Shown: piece by piece, positions 31,938 to 43,015 of the stretch
How positions within the stretch are numbered: the stretch's first letter is position 1
Layout of the letters: the number at the start of each line of letters is the position of its first letter
NCBI GenBank assembly: GCA_905147135.1
Contig: LR990067.1
Span: 6,758,001 to 6,822,000 of the forward strand
Length of the DNA: 64,000 bases
Reading direction: 5' to 3'
Origin: Blastobasis lacticolella
Lineage: Eukaryota > Arthropoda > Insecta > Lepidoptera > Blastobasidae
Notes under the pieces: generated by a model
What the model saw: the letters and a program-made list of their open reading frames with translations, nothing else
The model's database searches: none
Told to the model about the DNA's origin: nothing
Position numbers and translations under genes: made by a program

Positions 31938-31990
31938 ATAGGCCACTTGGAAGGTGGACTGGGGAAAGGGTCGCTGTAAAGTTAGATGAG

Positions 31991-32352
31991 TAAATAATAA
32001 AATAAAATAAAAATCATCTTGGCGTTAATGTAGCGTTGTTGTTAATCGGATCGGATCATAATCCAGGATATGGAAGATCAGGTAATTACAGTGGAGCGAC
32101 TGCCATCTGACCGCCGTCCGTGACCCTGCTATCAGGGGAATATGATCAGATTGGATCATGGGTGATTAAATCAGTCGCCTGAATGTGCAGGTTTAATCAC
32201 GGTGTTTTCCTTCACCGTAAGAGCATTGGTTAGTGTTCAACAAATGTACATAACTCTGAAAATAGTCATTGGTACATGGCCGCAGTGGGATTCAAATCCA
32301 ATACCTCTCTCTTAAGAGTCGGATACCCTAACCATTCGACCTCCGACGCTCC
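31991..32352 (-). mobile_element. SINE family A, full length (reverse)
   Basis: Left A-rich tail, body with CATCTTGGCGTTAATGTAGC and CAGATTGGATCATGGGTGAT, and a tRNA-like head with a B-box-like GGATTTGAATCC on the - strand. It ends near CCTCCGACGCTCC. Confidence 0.85.
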
Positions 32353-32540
32353 TAGTAGTATGGGATTCATAGCGACTAAATGGAACTTACTGATACACAG
32401 AACAGATATCTGGCGTAAATCGTATATAGTTCATTCCAAATGGATTAGCAATTGCGTGCTTTCACCTCTTCAACCTTGACCGCGAAATTGGCACCAGCCT
32501 GAATACTTAACATACCCTGCCAAAGGAACTGGTAAGAGAT

Positions 32541-32859
32541 AAAAAAATAATCATATTAGCATTAAATCCCTCGCGCACGAAGGCCTGGGGTCCGGCTTGA
32601 CCATTATCCAGGATTTGGCAGATCAGATAATTACAGTAGAGCAACAGTTATCTGACCTCCGTGACCCTGCTACCAGGGGAACCAGACCAGATTGGATCAT
32701 GGTGACATATTTACACATATTATTATTCAACTAATGTAAGCGCTTAACTCAGTAAGAGTCATTGGTACGACATGGCCGCAGTAGGACTTGAACCGTACCC
32801 CTCCGTACTACTCTCGCTTACGAGTCAGATGCCGTAACCAATCGGCCACCGACGCTCCC
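32541..32859 (-). mobile_element. SINE family A, full length with perfect B box (reverse)
   Basis: The - strand has GGTTCAAGTCC at 32784-32794, an exact RNA polymerase III B box, and the GTGGCCGATTGGTTACGG A-box region. Tail A-rich at 32541-32550. This is the third of three reverse copies within 2 kb. Confidence 0.88.
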
Positions 32860-33520
32860 AACGATGCCTATAGTAACGCTAATTCGATTGACTTCGACAA
32901 GGTTCCATCCCAGTCTGTTCGCTCACGGTTAACTCGAGGATATTTTTTTTTTAATATGTCAATCTTTTTCGAACTTCCCAAGTACAGAAAGCCGCCATCC
33001 AAATGTGTTTTAACACAAAAATCCAGCGAATAACGGCACAAAACACCTTCCCGCGAAAGTGTCACATTTTCATTTAAAAAAAGAACGAACTTGGTCCTTC
33101 TAAAACTATGCCTGAATGGGGCAAAAGGCGGAAGTGTCCGCCCACGGAAACCCTTTTGAAAAAATACTTAATAAAACACAAAACAGTCCTTTGTAAGTCG
33201 AGCCCCCATTTATGAAAGCTGCATGGAATGATACAAAAGAATTTTTTGGTATGCAGCACTTTTTTGCGATAGACATCTGGCCTGTACGAGTAGTTAAGGT
33301 GGGCAACGAAGCATTATTTCGAATATGATTTTTGGGTGCTGATAATTTTGATTTTAATACCTAAATAGGCGGTTTTATTACTTTTTAGTACCTACTCTAA
33401 ACAGTCTAAAGTTAAGAACTTAGCAATTCATTAAATTAGTTTTCTAGTGGCAGCGTGTGAAATCGATAACCAAAGTTAAGCAAAGTAGAGTTTGGGAACC
33501 GTTTCGTACTTGTCACCAGG

Positions 33521-33792
33521 TTGTGCTCTCGCACTCGAGGGCTCTGGGGTCCGCCATGACCATGATCCAGGATTTGGCAGATCAGGTAATTACAGTAGAG
33601 CTACTTTCTGACCTCCGTGATCCTAACAGGGGAACCTGGCCAAATTGGATCATGATTACACATTCAGTCACCAGAATATGCAGGTTTCCTCACAATATTT
33701 TCTCTCGTCGTAAGAGCATCCATTAGTGTTCAACTAATGTGCGTAACTCAGAAAATGTCGAACTCAGTACACATGACTTACGAGCCACCGAC
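33521..33792 (-). mobile_element. SINE family A, head degenerate (reverse)
   Basis: GTGCTCTCGCACTCGAGGGC, GATCCAGGATTTGGCAGATC and TTCAACTAATGTGCGTAACT match the family. The tRNA-like part is damaged. Confidence 0.75.
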
Positions 33793-33799
33793 TCACAAG

Positions 33800-34900
33800 A
33801 CAAGAAATCATATCTCCAACAGCAAAACTGCCCAGTAAAGACAATGACCTCAAAAATTAGTTGTCACCAGCTCAAGGGGCCGGGTCGCCAAAAACAATGG
33901 GACATGCGCGGGCGCAGAAAAAGCGCGCATATTTGTCCCTCAGCGAGCACGGGAGTTATGTCGACACCGCAAAAAAGGTTGAGAAATACTGGCCAGCGGC
34001 ATCGTCAAAGGGTCGCGTGCGGTTTCGGAAGCACTGTAGGGCTGGGAGACTGGAGTTTTGAGCGTGCAATGCGTAGCAGTATGCAGCACTAACATAACTT
34101 GCGAGTTGCATTGGCCAATGTATGGGTGAGAAGCCATCTTGCATTGGTGTCAAGGTCTAGAACTTATACATAAAATGAAACAGTGAAATGAGTGTGTCTG
34201 TACATTGCACTGAATATATTTACAAAAAAATAGTTTAGGGCGATGAAGAAATAGTAATAGAATAAGACTTTTTAAATTTTGGTCTGTTTGTACACGCTAT
34301 TCTCCGAAACTACTGGACGTATTGGATTGACACTTTTTGTTGTGTAGCTATTAAGCCTGGGCAACACATCCGTTCCGTTCCGTTCCGTTCAGGTACAACA
34401 CCAGCCAGAAATACTTCTTAGGTATAATTGATTTTGGAAACTAGAACACCTGATGTAGAACCATAATAGATCAGAAATATGGAAAAAGGCGCATAATGGA
34501 TTTTGATGAGATTTTCCCAGTTCGGTAAATTGGGGTTTAACTCAAAATCTAGTCCTTATTTCGTTTGATTCGGTTGGGTAGAACCAGAAATACAGCTTGA
34601 CCTCTCCGTAATACTAGCTATCATATCATATAGGGGTAGGAGGTCATTTAAAATAGTCGTTCGGGAAAAACGATTTCTACGCGGACGAAGGCGCAGGAAA
34701 AAGCTATGTTAAATATATTTTTGGTTGATTTTACCGATTAAAAAGAGAACGTGGGATGAGAACTCTGCTGGCAAGATCACCGCTAACACATACCTAATAC
34801 AACAACTGTGGCTCTATTCTTGAAACCGCTCGCAACCACGCGAGCGAGATAGAAAAGTCGAGCGTTAGAAGACGAGCGCTCGTGTTGATGCGAACGGTTT
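33800..34900. other. Intergenic sequence, no gene recognised
   Basis: The GC-richer part at 33860-34090 has overlapping open frames on both strands without known motifs. A CCGTT pentamer repeat is at 34369-34390. The segment 34815-34915 has GCGAGCG repeats and ends CAAAAATAAGGCCCC, probably the end of a GGCCC-terminated element. Confidence 0.4.
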
Positions 34901-34909
34901 CAAAAATAA

Positions 34910-35322
34910 GGCCCCTGGGTACCGATTCTGGTGTGCAATGCAGTTGTTATTATGTTGCAATGTAACTGTGATGTTACTATAACTACGTCGAGGTATCGAG
35001 TCAGTCCCAGCATCATCCCAGTTAAATTTCAGTTAAATCATTGATCGACCTTTGACACGTTTTCGTTGACAGAATTGAAGGCAGTTTGACAGCTAAGAAA
35101 GATGCAACTTAGTAATTTATTTATTTATTGGAGTTCCAACAGCCATATAAAACCATAATACAACTAAAGTAGCAGAAAACGAATTGTGAAAAAGTTCTAA
35201 CTCATGAAAGTTGCAACTCAACATCTGTCATTTGAATAACAATCACACGTTTGACATGCGATGCAATTGTAATGTTACTGCATCTGAGATGATTTCCGTA
35301 CCAGAATCGAAGCCCTGGGGCC
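34910..35322. mobile_element. MITE with GGCCCC-ended inverted repeats, copy 2
   Basis: Starts GGCCCCTGGGTACCGATTCT and ends ACCAGAATCGAAGCCCTGGG then GCC, an imperfect inverted pair. It is 90% or more alike by eye to 23729-24132. Both inner ends carry GCAATGCAGTTGTTATT-like and ATGCAATTGTAATGTTAC subterminal repeats. No ORF. Confidence 0.85.
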
Positions 35323-35482
35323 TAATTGTCATTCTTTCTAGCCACATATCTCCGTTAATAATGACATTGAAATGTCTATTGCAGCCAAAAATATTTTCTC
35401 AACTATCTTCAACAGTACTGTTTTGGTTAAAGAAAATGTCGAATTGAGATGTCAAAGCGCGGGGGGCTATTCGCGCCCCTAT
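35317..35482. mobile_element. GGGGCCTAATT-type MITE, abutting
   Basis: GGGGCCTAATTGTCATTCTT, ATTGAAATGTCTATTGCAGC and CAAAAATATTTTCTCAAC are shared with 58684-59145 and 61304-61475. It ends at GCGCCCC. It starts within the terminal GGGGCC of the preceding MITE. Confidence 0.75.
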
Positions 35483-35650
35483 GATTCCTTTTGCTCGCTT
35501 GATCTATTTCTTTCTTGTCCTACAATCACGACGAAGTTATAAGATGTTTCTGAAAGTGTGACATACATGGGTGTTTTGTTTCTAGTTTATTAAGGACCGG
35601 AGGGATTGAAACATCCTGAGTTTAGATGTTGGCCCTAATACTTCCTATTA

Positions 35651-35872
35651 AGGGAGCTGTCATAACAGTCCACTGCAGAACCTAAGGCCTCTGCCACGAA
35701 AAGGGAGGTTATTTCCAGAATCTCCAGGATGGGCAGGCAGGTTGGAGATCAGTGTTTTAAATATAACAATGGAAAACGCTCTTTTGTCTCGAAAACATTA
35801 GTCGCCTTGTACGACACCCTGTAAGGTGTTGGTGCTATTCTACTCTGTCGGACACCACACGGACACGGCCTC
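35651..35872 (-). mobile_element. SINE-like element, family B (reverse)
   Basis: CCACTGCAGAACCTAAGGCC, CGAAAACATTAGTCGCCTTG and TCGGACACCACACGG. An internal deletion has removed the AATGGGCAGCAGC part. Confidence 0.8.
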
Positions 35873-36304
35873 ACGGCTGTCTGCTTGCTTGTCATATATT
35901 TAAAAAAAAATTCAAAATTATATGCTTGAATTGCTAAAACTGTCAGGCTAATAATCACTGTATTCCTCTATTAATTACAAGTGGACAGACTCGACGAAAA
36001 GCGCAAAATATAATTCTGTACATTCCAAACTAATTTTTGAACATAACAAAGTTCATACAGGGGGTCCAAAATTGCAGTAATTTACCAATAATGCACCCAG
36101 CGGGAATCAAACACCATATAGTGGTAATATGTAATCACCCTTGGTATTTTGATTATATTTATGTCGTTCTAGGCGCCTGTACTTAGTTTTTAAGTGAATG
36201 ATAGTTCCTATTATAATATCTCAAGTAGAATCAAACCCAGAATGAATGATGATTGAAGAATGGGAAGCTGTATTTTCAACACTGTGTGCTGTAGGCTAAT
36301 TACA

Positions 36305-36470
36305 TAACTCTGTTGCCAACAATTCTCTGATTTCAATTATTGAAATTGTTACTTTTGCGACTACGTATGATCGATTTAATAGTTTCAGTTTGTTGCAATG
36401 GAACTTTGTTAGCAACTGAACCCATGAAATCGATGATACGGAATCGCAAAAGTAACAATTTCAATCACTG
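36305..36470. mobile_element. Foldback MITE, family H, copy 2
   Basis: TAACTCTGTTGCCAACAATT, TGAAATTGTTACTTTTGCGA and, inverted, TCGCAAAAGTAACAATTTCA. It has lost the outer right end present in 29766-29977. Confidence 0.85.
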
Positions 36471-36479
36471 TAGCCTTGA

Positions 36480-38140
36480 AGGTGTTTTAATCTACGCCTT
36501 GACTCGACAAATTGTAGAAATATGGTGTTGGGGGTCAAAGAAATTTAGAAAGAGGCATAGAAGGAGCCTACTCACAGCTGAAGTCATAATCTATATTTTG
36601 TTTCCTTTTTTAATAGTGCATCGTGTTCAAAAGGGACGGCTGTAAGTTGTCAAATACCCCTCCATAACCACTGCTATAGTCAAATTTGGTGGCCTTGGTC
36701 ACCAAATATTCTAGCTTTTTTAACGATATTGTGTCATTTGTATGGAGTTGTGACAGAGTGACAGTGTACATTCTCTATTGGTCGAGGCTCCATCTATACT
36801 CTATGTCCAATATCTTTGATACAATTGCTAAAATAGTAGGCCAACTTTGACAACATAAGGGAGCCATTTCAAATACCCTCTTCGTAAACCCAAAAATCGA
36901 AAGAGATCGCTTAAAAAGATTCAATATAATAATAAAAACCTAAACCAACAATTTAAATATCGAATTTTGTCGCGTGCCCCAGCAACAAAATGGTTTTTAA
37001 TTCTTTTATTCTTCATAATTACAGGGTGTTAGGTTGCCAGTGACTTGTGATTGACATTACACATACTCGGGTTGAAAAAGAACGAGAGATTTCAAGATTT
37101 TCATTGAATTTCAAAGTAGCAACAGTTTATTTAAATTGTACAAAGACCGTTAAAATATTAGATTATAGGAATAAGTTTAAGCTAGGCCACATATAAGTTA
37201 AGGCTGTAGACGGCATGGCAACGAAATCAGAATCTACGTGCAGCAATTGCTGAACATTTAATTGATTTATGTATGGAGTTATTTTGCTAAATGGCATTTA
37301 ATGACGACACTATAGAACACTGTCTCTTAAGATACAGGATTTTATCCTTAAACTAATTTAGGAAACTAGTTTAGGAAACAGGATTTTAAATTCCTTTGTA
37401 ATTCCATATATTATCAAAATGATACAATTCGTGTCAATAAATTCATTTTTAATATTATTTTATTATTGCGCCGGCTTCTGAATTCTTGTATTGTCTGTAA
37501 ATTATGTAAATTCACGAGGTTTTAACACAATACTTGCTATTTTTAATTTGTGTAATGGAATCCATATTTGTCTGTAGCTTCGCTTACGCTTTAAAATAAA
37601 TTTAAAGTAGGTAAATCACTTAATTTTTCATCTATAAATCAGTTTTGTAAATAATAATTTATCAACATTACAATTAAATTTCGATGAACAAAGTAACTAT
37701 AAACAATATAAAATAAAATAAATCGCATAATCTATATGACATCATGCATCCAAATCTGCCATGCTACTAGGTACAATAACAAACAAAACACAATGGTGTA
37801 ATAATACACCCCTCTTCCTTCCACTTTTGTTAGCAACTGTACAAGAGGGGTGTGGCCAGGGCGAAGGCAAAAAATGTATTATGCCCATTGTAATGCAACC
37901 GCTTTTGATAGCGATTGTACCTACTGTGTTGGGAGCTGAATTTGGGTGTGAGTTTGTATGATTAGCCGGATTTGTAAGTCTTTGTGTGTTTATCGATTTC
38001 GGTTTAGTTTTAGCTAGTTTGTTTGGAAGGTCACTTTAGTTGCTTTAGTGGAAGCCTACCAGCATCCTGTCAATAAATGAATAAACTCATATTTCAAACC
38101 AGCATAAGCATTACAGTCACTTAAGAAGATATATCACCAA
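36480..38140. other. Intergenic sequence, no gene recognised
   Basis: AT-rich. The + open frames at 36340-36645 and 37761-37961 start within or near repeats and lack motifs. No further repeat partner was found. Confidence 0.4.
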
Positions 38141-38143
38141 AGC

Positions 38144-38386
38144 TGTGCGGTGTCCGGCAGAGTAGAACAGCACCAACCCCTTACACTCGTGGGTGTCGTA
38201 CAAGGCGACTAATGTTTTCGAGGCGAAATATCAAGAGTCTCCGTAGTCTGGAAAATGGGCAGCAGCGTTATATTTGCAATACTGCGATCTCCAACCCAAG
38301 GTGCGAGATTATGGCAATAACCTCTCCTTTCGTGTGAGAGGCCCTAAGTCCTGCAGTAGACTTATAGTCTGTGATGATGATATGAA
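38144..38386 (+). mobile_element. SINE-like element, family B
   Basis: GGTGTCCGGCAGAGTAGAAC, GTGGGTGTCGTACAAGGCGA, GTCTGGAAAATGGGCAGCAG and a TGATGATGATATGA tail. Collinear with 2979-3222. Confidence 0.85.
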
Positions 38387-38533
38387 CAAGTAGATATAAT
38401 CTTTATATGTAATAATCGATTTGCCGAATGAGTATGACCGATTTACTTTAGGGCTAGGCCAACCTCACCTGCTCGTGGTCCCCCTGCTGACAGATTGACG
38501 AGGCTCTGGCGAATCGGCTTTTGCCTAATGGGT

Positions 38534-38651
38534 TATAGACATAGACATAGACATAGACATAATATTTATTTGGCAATTTCTACAATTTTATTTAACAAAA
38601 TATTTCTTACTAACATAAAATTAGGTTAAATATTGTAGTGTCATGCCAAAC
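38534..38651 (-). mobile_element. LINE 3' end with hexamer tail (element X), uninterrupted copy
   Basis: The + strand has TAGACATAGACATAGACATA, then TAATATTTATTTGGCAATTT and ATATTGTAGTGTCATGCCAA. On the - strand this is AAATAAATATTATG followed by (TGTCTA)n, a LINE-like 3' end with poly(A) signal and microsatellite tail. The same element, interrupted, is at 53758-54150. Confidence 0.7.
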
Positions 38652-38745
38652 TAGGACTAGGACTAGAACTAGGTTATGTGGGTCTGATGGTAGTCGCTGC
38701 ACATAAAAATCCTAAACGCCACTCTATAGTTCTAATGTGATCGGT

Positions 38746-38805
38746 GAAGCGTCGTGACCGAGTTGTTAAGGTATCCGACTCGTAAGCGAGAGGTACCGCT
38801 CATGG
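38746..38805 (+). mobile_element. SINE family A head only
   Basis: AGTTGTTAAGGTATCCGACT and CGTAAGCGAGAGGTACCGCT match the tRNA-like head of 52001-52320. The body is missing. Confidence 0.6.
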
Positions 38806-39029
38806 TAGGTAATGCTCATGATCTAGAATTCTAGATAATTCCATTGTACGACCATAGATCTGTGAGCCAACCAGACTAACTTGAGGAACACTGTCCAATG
38901 CCTGACTATGCAGATCGAGGAATGCGAAATGCAAGTGGTGAGTTGAGGTCAAATGCAAGCCTATTATAAAAAAAAAAAAAAAAAATTCATCCTTTGCGAC
39001 GTGCGTCCGTATTCTTACTGAGGACAACC

Positions 39030-39182
39030 ACCATCTTGTCGTTAAAGTCCCAGTTGTGCTATCGGCCGATCGGTGCGAACGGCCCGGGGTCCGCCTTGAC
39101 CATGATCCAGGATTTGGCAGACCAGGTGACAGAGGAGAGACTGCCATCTGACCTCCTTGACCCTGTTACCAGGGGTACCTGA
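39030..39182 (-). mobile_element. SINE family A body (reverse)
   Basis: GGGGTCCGCCTTGACCATGA, GCCATCTGACCTCCTTGACC and TACCAGGGGTACCTG match the family body. An 18-base A-run precedes it at about 38968. Confidence 0.75.
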
Positions 39183-39639
39183 CTCACTTAGGACATTCCG
39201 ACATAATCATCACCACGCCACGATGGGTTAAAACTTAAACCTTTTTGACCTTCGAGACAATATCTTAAACAACAATAGGGAAAACCGCCAAGAGGCTACA
39301 AAAACCCTTCTCATACCGGAATCACACGTTAACAAAGCGCTGAGCCAATTTGGATGCGGTCGCAAGAAGCTGACAGTCGATTTTGTTTTATTATACACAA
39401 CACCTACTGTAAAGAATTCATTAATATTGCGTTTAGATAAAAAATGACCTTCAGTTGGTGTGTTCCACTTTGGTCTGACTTGGGTGCTAGCAAAATAAGA
39501 ATCTATGGAATATGTAGGTAGGAAAATTGGACAGGATGTTCGGGTCTGTCTACCTGTCTGTATATTCACAGCAATGCGGGTTTTACTATCTCTTAGAGAA
39601 TTTATTCCGAAAGGTTTATTATAAATAAATAAATAATAT

Positions 39640-39985
39640 TATTATATTGGAGGCGACCTACACACGACGTACCTTTTCGATTTGTTTTCCCGACGTTTCG
39701 GTAGGGTTCAAACGCTCAAAGTTCAAACGCTGTATGCGTCGCCGAATACTGGGCGAATAAAGTATAAGTCAGAGTTTAGTCCATCGACTCGATAAGAAGA
39801 AGAAGAAGGTAGGGTTACACCCACTGTGGTCACGAGACGACTGCCGTGGAGAGGTGACAGCTGCGGTGACGTGCTGGTAGACTCCTACCCTCACATAGAA
39901 TTGTCTAAGTCTCGCAATCCTTGCAATGTGGGTATGCTTGGTCCGCTTGCAGATCATAGCCCTTTCCATTTTTCATTTTTCTTTA
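39640..39985. repeat. Unclassified repeat fragment
   Basis: The 30-bp segment AAAGTATAAGTCAGAGTTTAG then TCCATCGACTCG at 39760-39792 recurs inverted at about 63003-63035. The neighbouring CACGAGACGACTGCCGTGGA block looks like retroelement sequence, but no partner lies in the window. Confidence 0.4.
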
Positions 39986-39989
39986 AACC

Positions 39990-40072
39990 ACTAAGGTGGC
40001 AACAAGCTTACAACCTGCCTGATGGTAAGCAGTCACCGCAGCCTATAGTCCTTTGCGTTTCCATTGCCCTTT
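39990..40072 (-). mobile_element. LINE 3' tail (family C), short (reverse)
   Basis: ACCACTAAGGTGGCAACAAG, CCTGATGGTAAGCAGTCACC and GCAGCCTATAG match the end of family C. Confidence 0.65.
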
Positions 40073-40409
40073 GGGTGACATTGAGCGTTACTACTCTAGG
40101 TAAAAATATAAAATCCGATCCCCTATTCCGGTCCAAAGCGGAGCCCACCATTCTTCGGGCCCAGCAGTAGCGACGTACGGACGGCAAAAAAGACATTTCT
40201 ATACACATATACATATGAAGTCCATTGATACACGGCTGTATCAAAGGGCCATCAGAAAGGTATTAATGCAGTGCGTTTCGGCAGCGGAAAGGTTCTGTCT
40301 TTTTTGTTTTGTCACTTTTTAGGGTTCGCTGGGGCGCGGGGTCGCGAGTTGGAGATTACAGTGGCTTGATGAAACTAGTGGTGGCTGCTTGTGTAGTGAG
40401 GCGGTAGCT

Positions 40410-40640
40410 TGGCTATGTGGTGTCCGGTAGCGTAGAATTGCACCAACCGTTCTACGGGGTGTCGGTGCGACTAATGGCTTAGACCAGAAAGTGAGCTGTA
40501 GCGTTTTCTGATGTGTATTTTATACACTGCGATCTCCAACCCGCCTTCCAAGCGTGGAGATTATGGCAATGCCTTCCTCGTATGTGGAGGAGATCCAAGT
40601 TCAGCAGTGGACCGATAAGTGTTATGATGTGATGTGATGT
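40410..40640 (+). mobile_element. SINE-like element, family B, diverged
   Basis: TATGTGGTGTCCGGTAGCGT, TCCAACCCGCCTTCCAAGCG and GGAGATTATGGCAATGCCTT. The 3' end has TGTGATGTGATGTGTGATG. The most diverged copy of the family. Confidence 0.75.
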
Positions 40641-40707
40641 GTGATGAAACTAGTTAGCCTACCTACAGTTATTGCCTTAATAAGCGATAAACAGACCTTT
40701 TGTTTTT

Positions 40708-40830
40708 GGGAGCGACTGCCATCTGATCTCCGTGCCCCTGCTACCAGGGCAACCTGATCAGATTGATGCATGCTCGCACATTTAGTCGCTTAAATGTGCA
40801 GATTCCATCACGATATTTTCCCTCACCGTA
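40708..40830 (-). mobile_element. SINE family A fragment (reverse)
   Basis: GAGCGACTGCCATCTGATCT, CTGCTACCAGGGCAACCTGA and ATATTTTCCCTCACCGTAC. Central part only. Confidence 0.7.
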
Positions 40831-41238
40831 CTTGATTGCATAAGAAGTGAAAGAGGTTCAAAGTGATACCGTAAGTAGAGTCCGCAACTCGGCTAGCGTA
40901 GTGCTGGACCTGTGTGAAGATGCTCGGGCACGAGGCCATACCTCATTGGCCGGCAGACCTTACCCACATAAAAAGGAGGCACAAGCCCCGCATGATTGGC
41001 GCTCTTTGGGTGAGACCCATGTCCAGCACTGGACAAGCTGGTGAATTGCAAGTGGAACATTGTAGTCTCTACCTACCCCTACGAGAATAGGGCATGAGGT
41101 CATCAATGTAACTCTACCTACATATAGTCGGCACACGCTTGGCCATCGGGATTAGGCGGAGGTCACAATGAGACAGCGGGGCGCCGGCTTATGGCGCGGT
41201 GCTAATGCACGCGGCGGGCGGTGGGAGCGCGCCCTTAG

Positions 41239-41430
41239 CGGATGGTGGAAGGCATAAGCAAAAAGCGAGATCGTTTCCAGCCAGCCCAGGACCAGGAAGT
41301 AGAGCCAGGACAGGCCCAAGCCCGAGTTTACCCCTTTGCCGACTTCACAGTGTATCAGAATACCCTCGGGTTATTACTGGGATTACAAAAAGGGGACATT
41401 GAAAAAAATATTTTAACTACTAACCCGTAG
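41239..41430 (+). CDS. Unrecognised candidate terminal exon
   Basis: A possible acceptor GCGCGCCCTTAG ends at 41238. The frame then reads through KKRDRFQPAQDQEVEPGQAQ and ARVYPFADFTVYQNTLGLLL to GLQKGDIEKN and a TAG at 41428-41430. An AATAAA follows at 41489-41494. The region is GC-richer than its surroundings. The residue mix (aromatic/leucine-rich end, no low complexity) looks more protein-like than most chance frames. I do not recognise it. It could be a host terminal exon, a processed fragment or unclassified retroelement sequence. An in-frame TAG lies right before the acceptor, so the frame cannot extend upstream without splicing. Confidence 0.25.
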   Translation, partial: RMVEGISKKRDRFQPAQDQEVEPGQAQARVYPFADFTVYQNTLGLLLGLQKGDIEKNILTTNP

Positions 41431-41606
41431 TGTTAAGTTTTACTAAAAGATATGGACAATGTATGTAATTTATTTTATGCACTGTCTGAAATAAAATTAT
41501 TAAGATGATTAAAAATCTTATTAAGATGGAGCGGTATGAATGTGGAAGAAGCAAGAGAGAGAGGTGTGTCAGGATCGTAGCTTGTGACACTCGATAGTCT
41601 CTGTAT

Positions 41607-41868
41607 CATCATCACAGACCGTAACAATCCACTGCAGGACTTAGGGCCTCTCCCACAAAAGGAGAGGTCATTGCCATAATCTCCACGCTTGGCAGGCGGG
41701 TTGGAGATAACAGTGTTTAAATATAACAATGGAAAATGCTGCTGCCCATTTTCCAGACTACGGAGACTCTTGATCTTTTGCCTCGAAAACATTAGTCGCC
41801 TTGTACGACACCCATCAGCGTAAGGGGTTGGTGCTATTCTACTCTGCCGGACACCACACGGCCACGGC
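41607..41868 (-). mobile_element. SINE-like element, family B, with 15-bp target duplication
   Basis: Flanked by perfect direct repeats CGATAGTCTCTGTAT at 41592-41606 and 41869-41883. The tail (CATCATCAC) is adjacent to the left repeat and the GTGTGGTGTCCGGCAGAGT head is at the right. This shows the family moves by target-primed reverse transcription and defines its ends. Confidence 0.92.
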
Positions 41869-42169
41869 CGATAGTCTCTGTATAAATGTAAATAAATGCT
41901 TGGACAATTCACACATCGCCATCTTGCCCCAAAGTAAGCAAAGCTTGTGAATAGGTATGTATGTATAGTAATAATCATGGTGTTAGTGTCCCGGTTTTTG
42001 TCCCAATTTTTGTGTACAAGGCGACAGATAGACAGATCAGCTTCGACCTCCGTAGAAATTATGGTAAAAGCCTCCACTGCTCATAAGGAGCAACTTTACA
42101 ATCACTTTTTTCCCTTATTTTTTGTAAATACTTCTATAATATTGTGTGGAAAATGAACAAAATATCTAT

Positions 42170-43010
42170 AATAAGATATAATTGCTCCCATTACTGTAAT
42201 ATCAGATTCTCACCCCTACCCACATACAACGCTTCCGCCCCCGCTGCCGCTCCCGCCTCCAACGCAGACCACCGGCAAAAGGACGATCGTTGGTCTTTTT
42301 GTGACCGCATCCTCATAATGCAGAGGCACTAATGTTTATTATGCACCACTGTGACGAGTGACGAGTGTTTATTAGTTTCGTTAGTCAGGGTAGGATGCCA
42401 AAATCAAAATTTTTTTTTTTAGTTTTTGTAGATTTTTTTCACACGAACACTAACAAAACCTAACTGACTAAAACAAGGTTAATCTACAACTAAATTTATC
42501 TAAAACTAAATAAAACGAATAAAGCAACTAAATACAAATGCATTACAAGCTTTTATTAATACAAATCTAATAATTCGTGTCATGAAAGAAAGAGACTTGT
42601 CAAATGGCAGTAGACGGGATTTCGCGCAGGTCGCCTACTAAGCAAATCGAACCACGTGACCCGCCAAGTCTCTTCTTATTTGACACTAGTTGTAACTAAT
42701 TAACACAAAATAAAAGTAAACTAAATTATACTTAAATTACGCTAAGGGTAATTTTGCCCCAGGTCTTTAGTACTAGGAAAAGTGTCCAGAAGGCTGGAGT
42801 CATTGCCTCGCTGGATGAGTTAGACAGTCAATATTCTTTCATAGGGAAAATGTGGGGCTCTACAGTCATCCTCCGTACGGGTCCAAGCCAATCTCATCTG
42901 GTCATGGTCTTGCTGATACCCGGACGAAGCTCTGGCGATTCGGCTTTTCCCTAACAAGTTGTGTGGGTCAGATGGTGTTAGCCGGCCGTAAGAACACTAC
43001 AACTTTTTTC
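42170..43010. other. Intergenic sequence, no gene recognised
   Basis: AT-rich. The segment 42590-42690 (AGAGACTTGTCAAATGGCAG, ACGTGACCCGCCAAGTCTCT) is an imperfect inverted pair. The + frame at 42754-42954 lacks motifs. Confidence 0.35.
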
Positions 43011-43015
43011 TAAGG

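Noticed and set aside
31497..31946. 149-codon open frame on the - strand
   Set aside because: It reads antisense through the G-rich run and homopolymers; no domain is visible and it looks like chance.
32541..32859. Functional tRNA inside the SINE with perfect B box
   Set aside because: The element continues into a 250-bp body shared by about 15 copies; the cloverleaf is degraded.
30792..33792. CRISPR-like array
   Set aside because: Repeats are about 300 bp, diverged, with tails and variable flanks in a eukaryotic genome; they are SINE insertions.
36340..36645. 101-codon open frame on the + strand
   Set aside because: Its first 40 or so codons are foldback MITE sequence; the rest has no recognisable motif.
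41475..42077. 200-codon open frame on the - strand
   Set aside because: The central third is a family B SINE with known target duplications; removing it breaks the frame.
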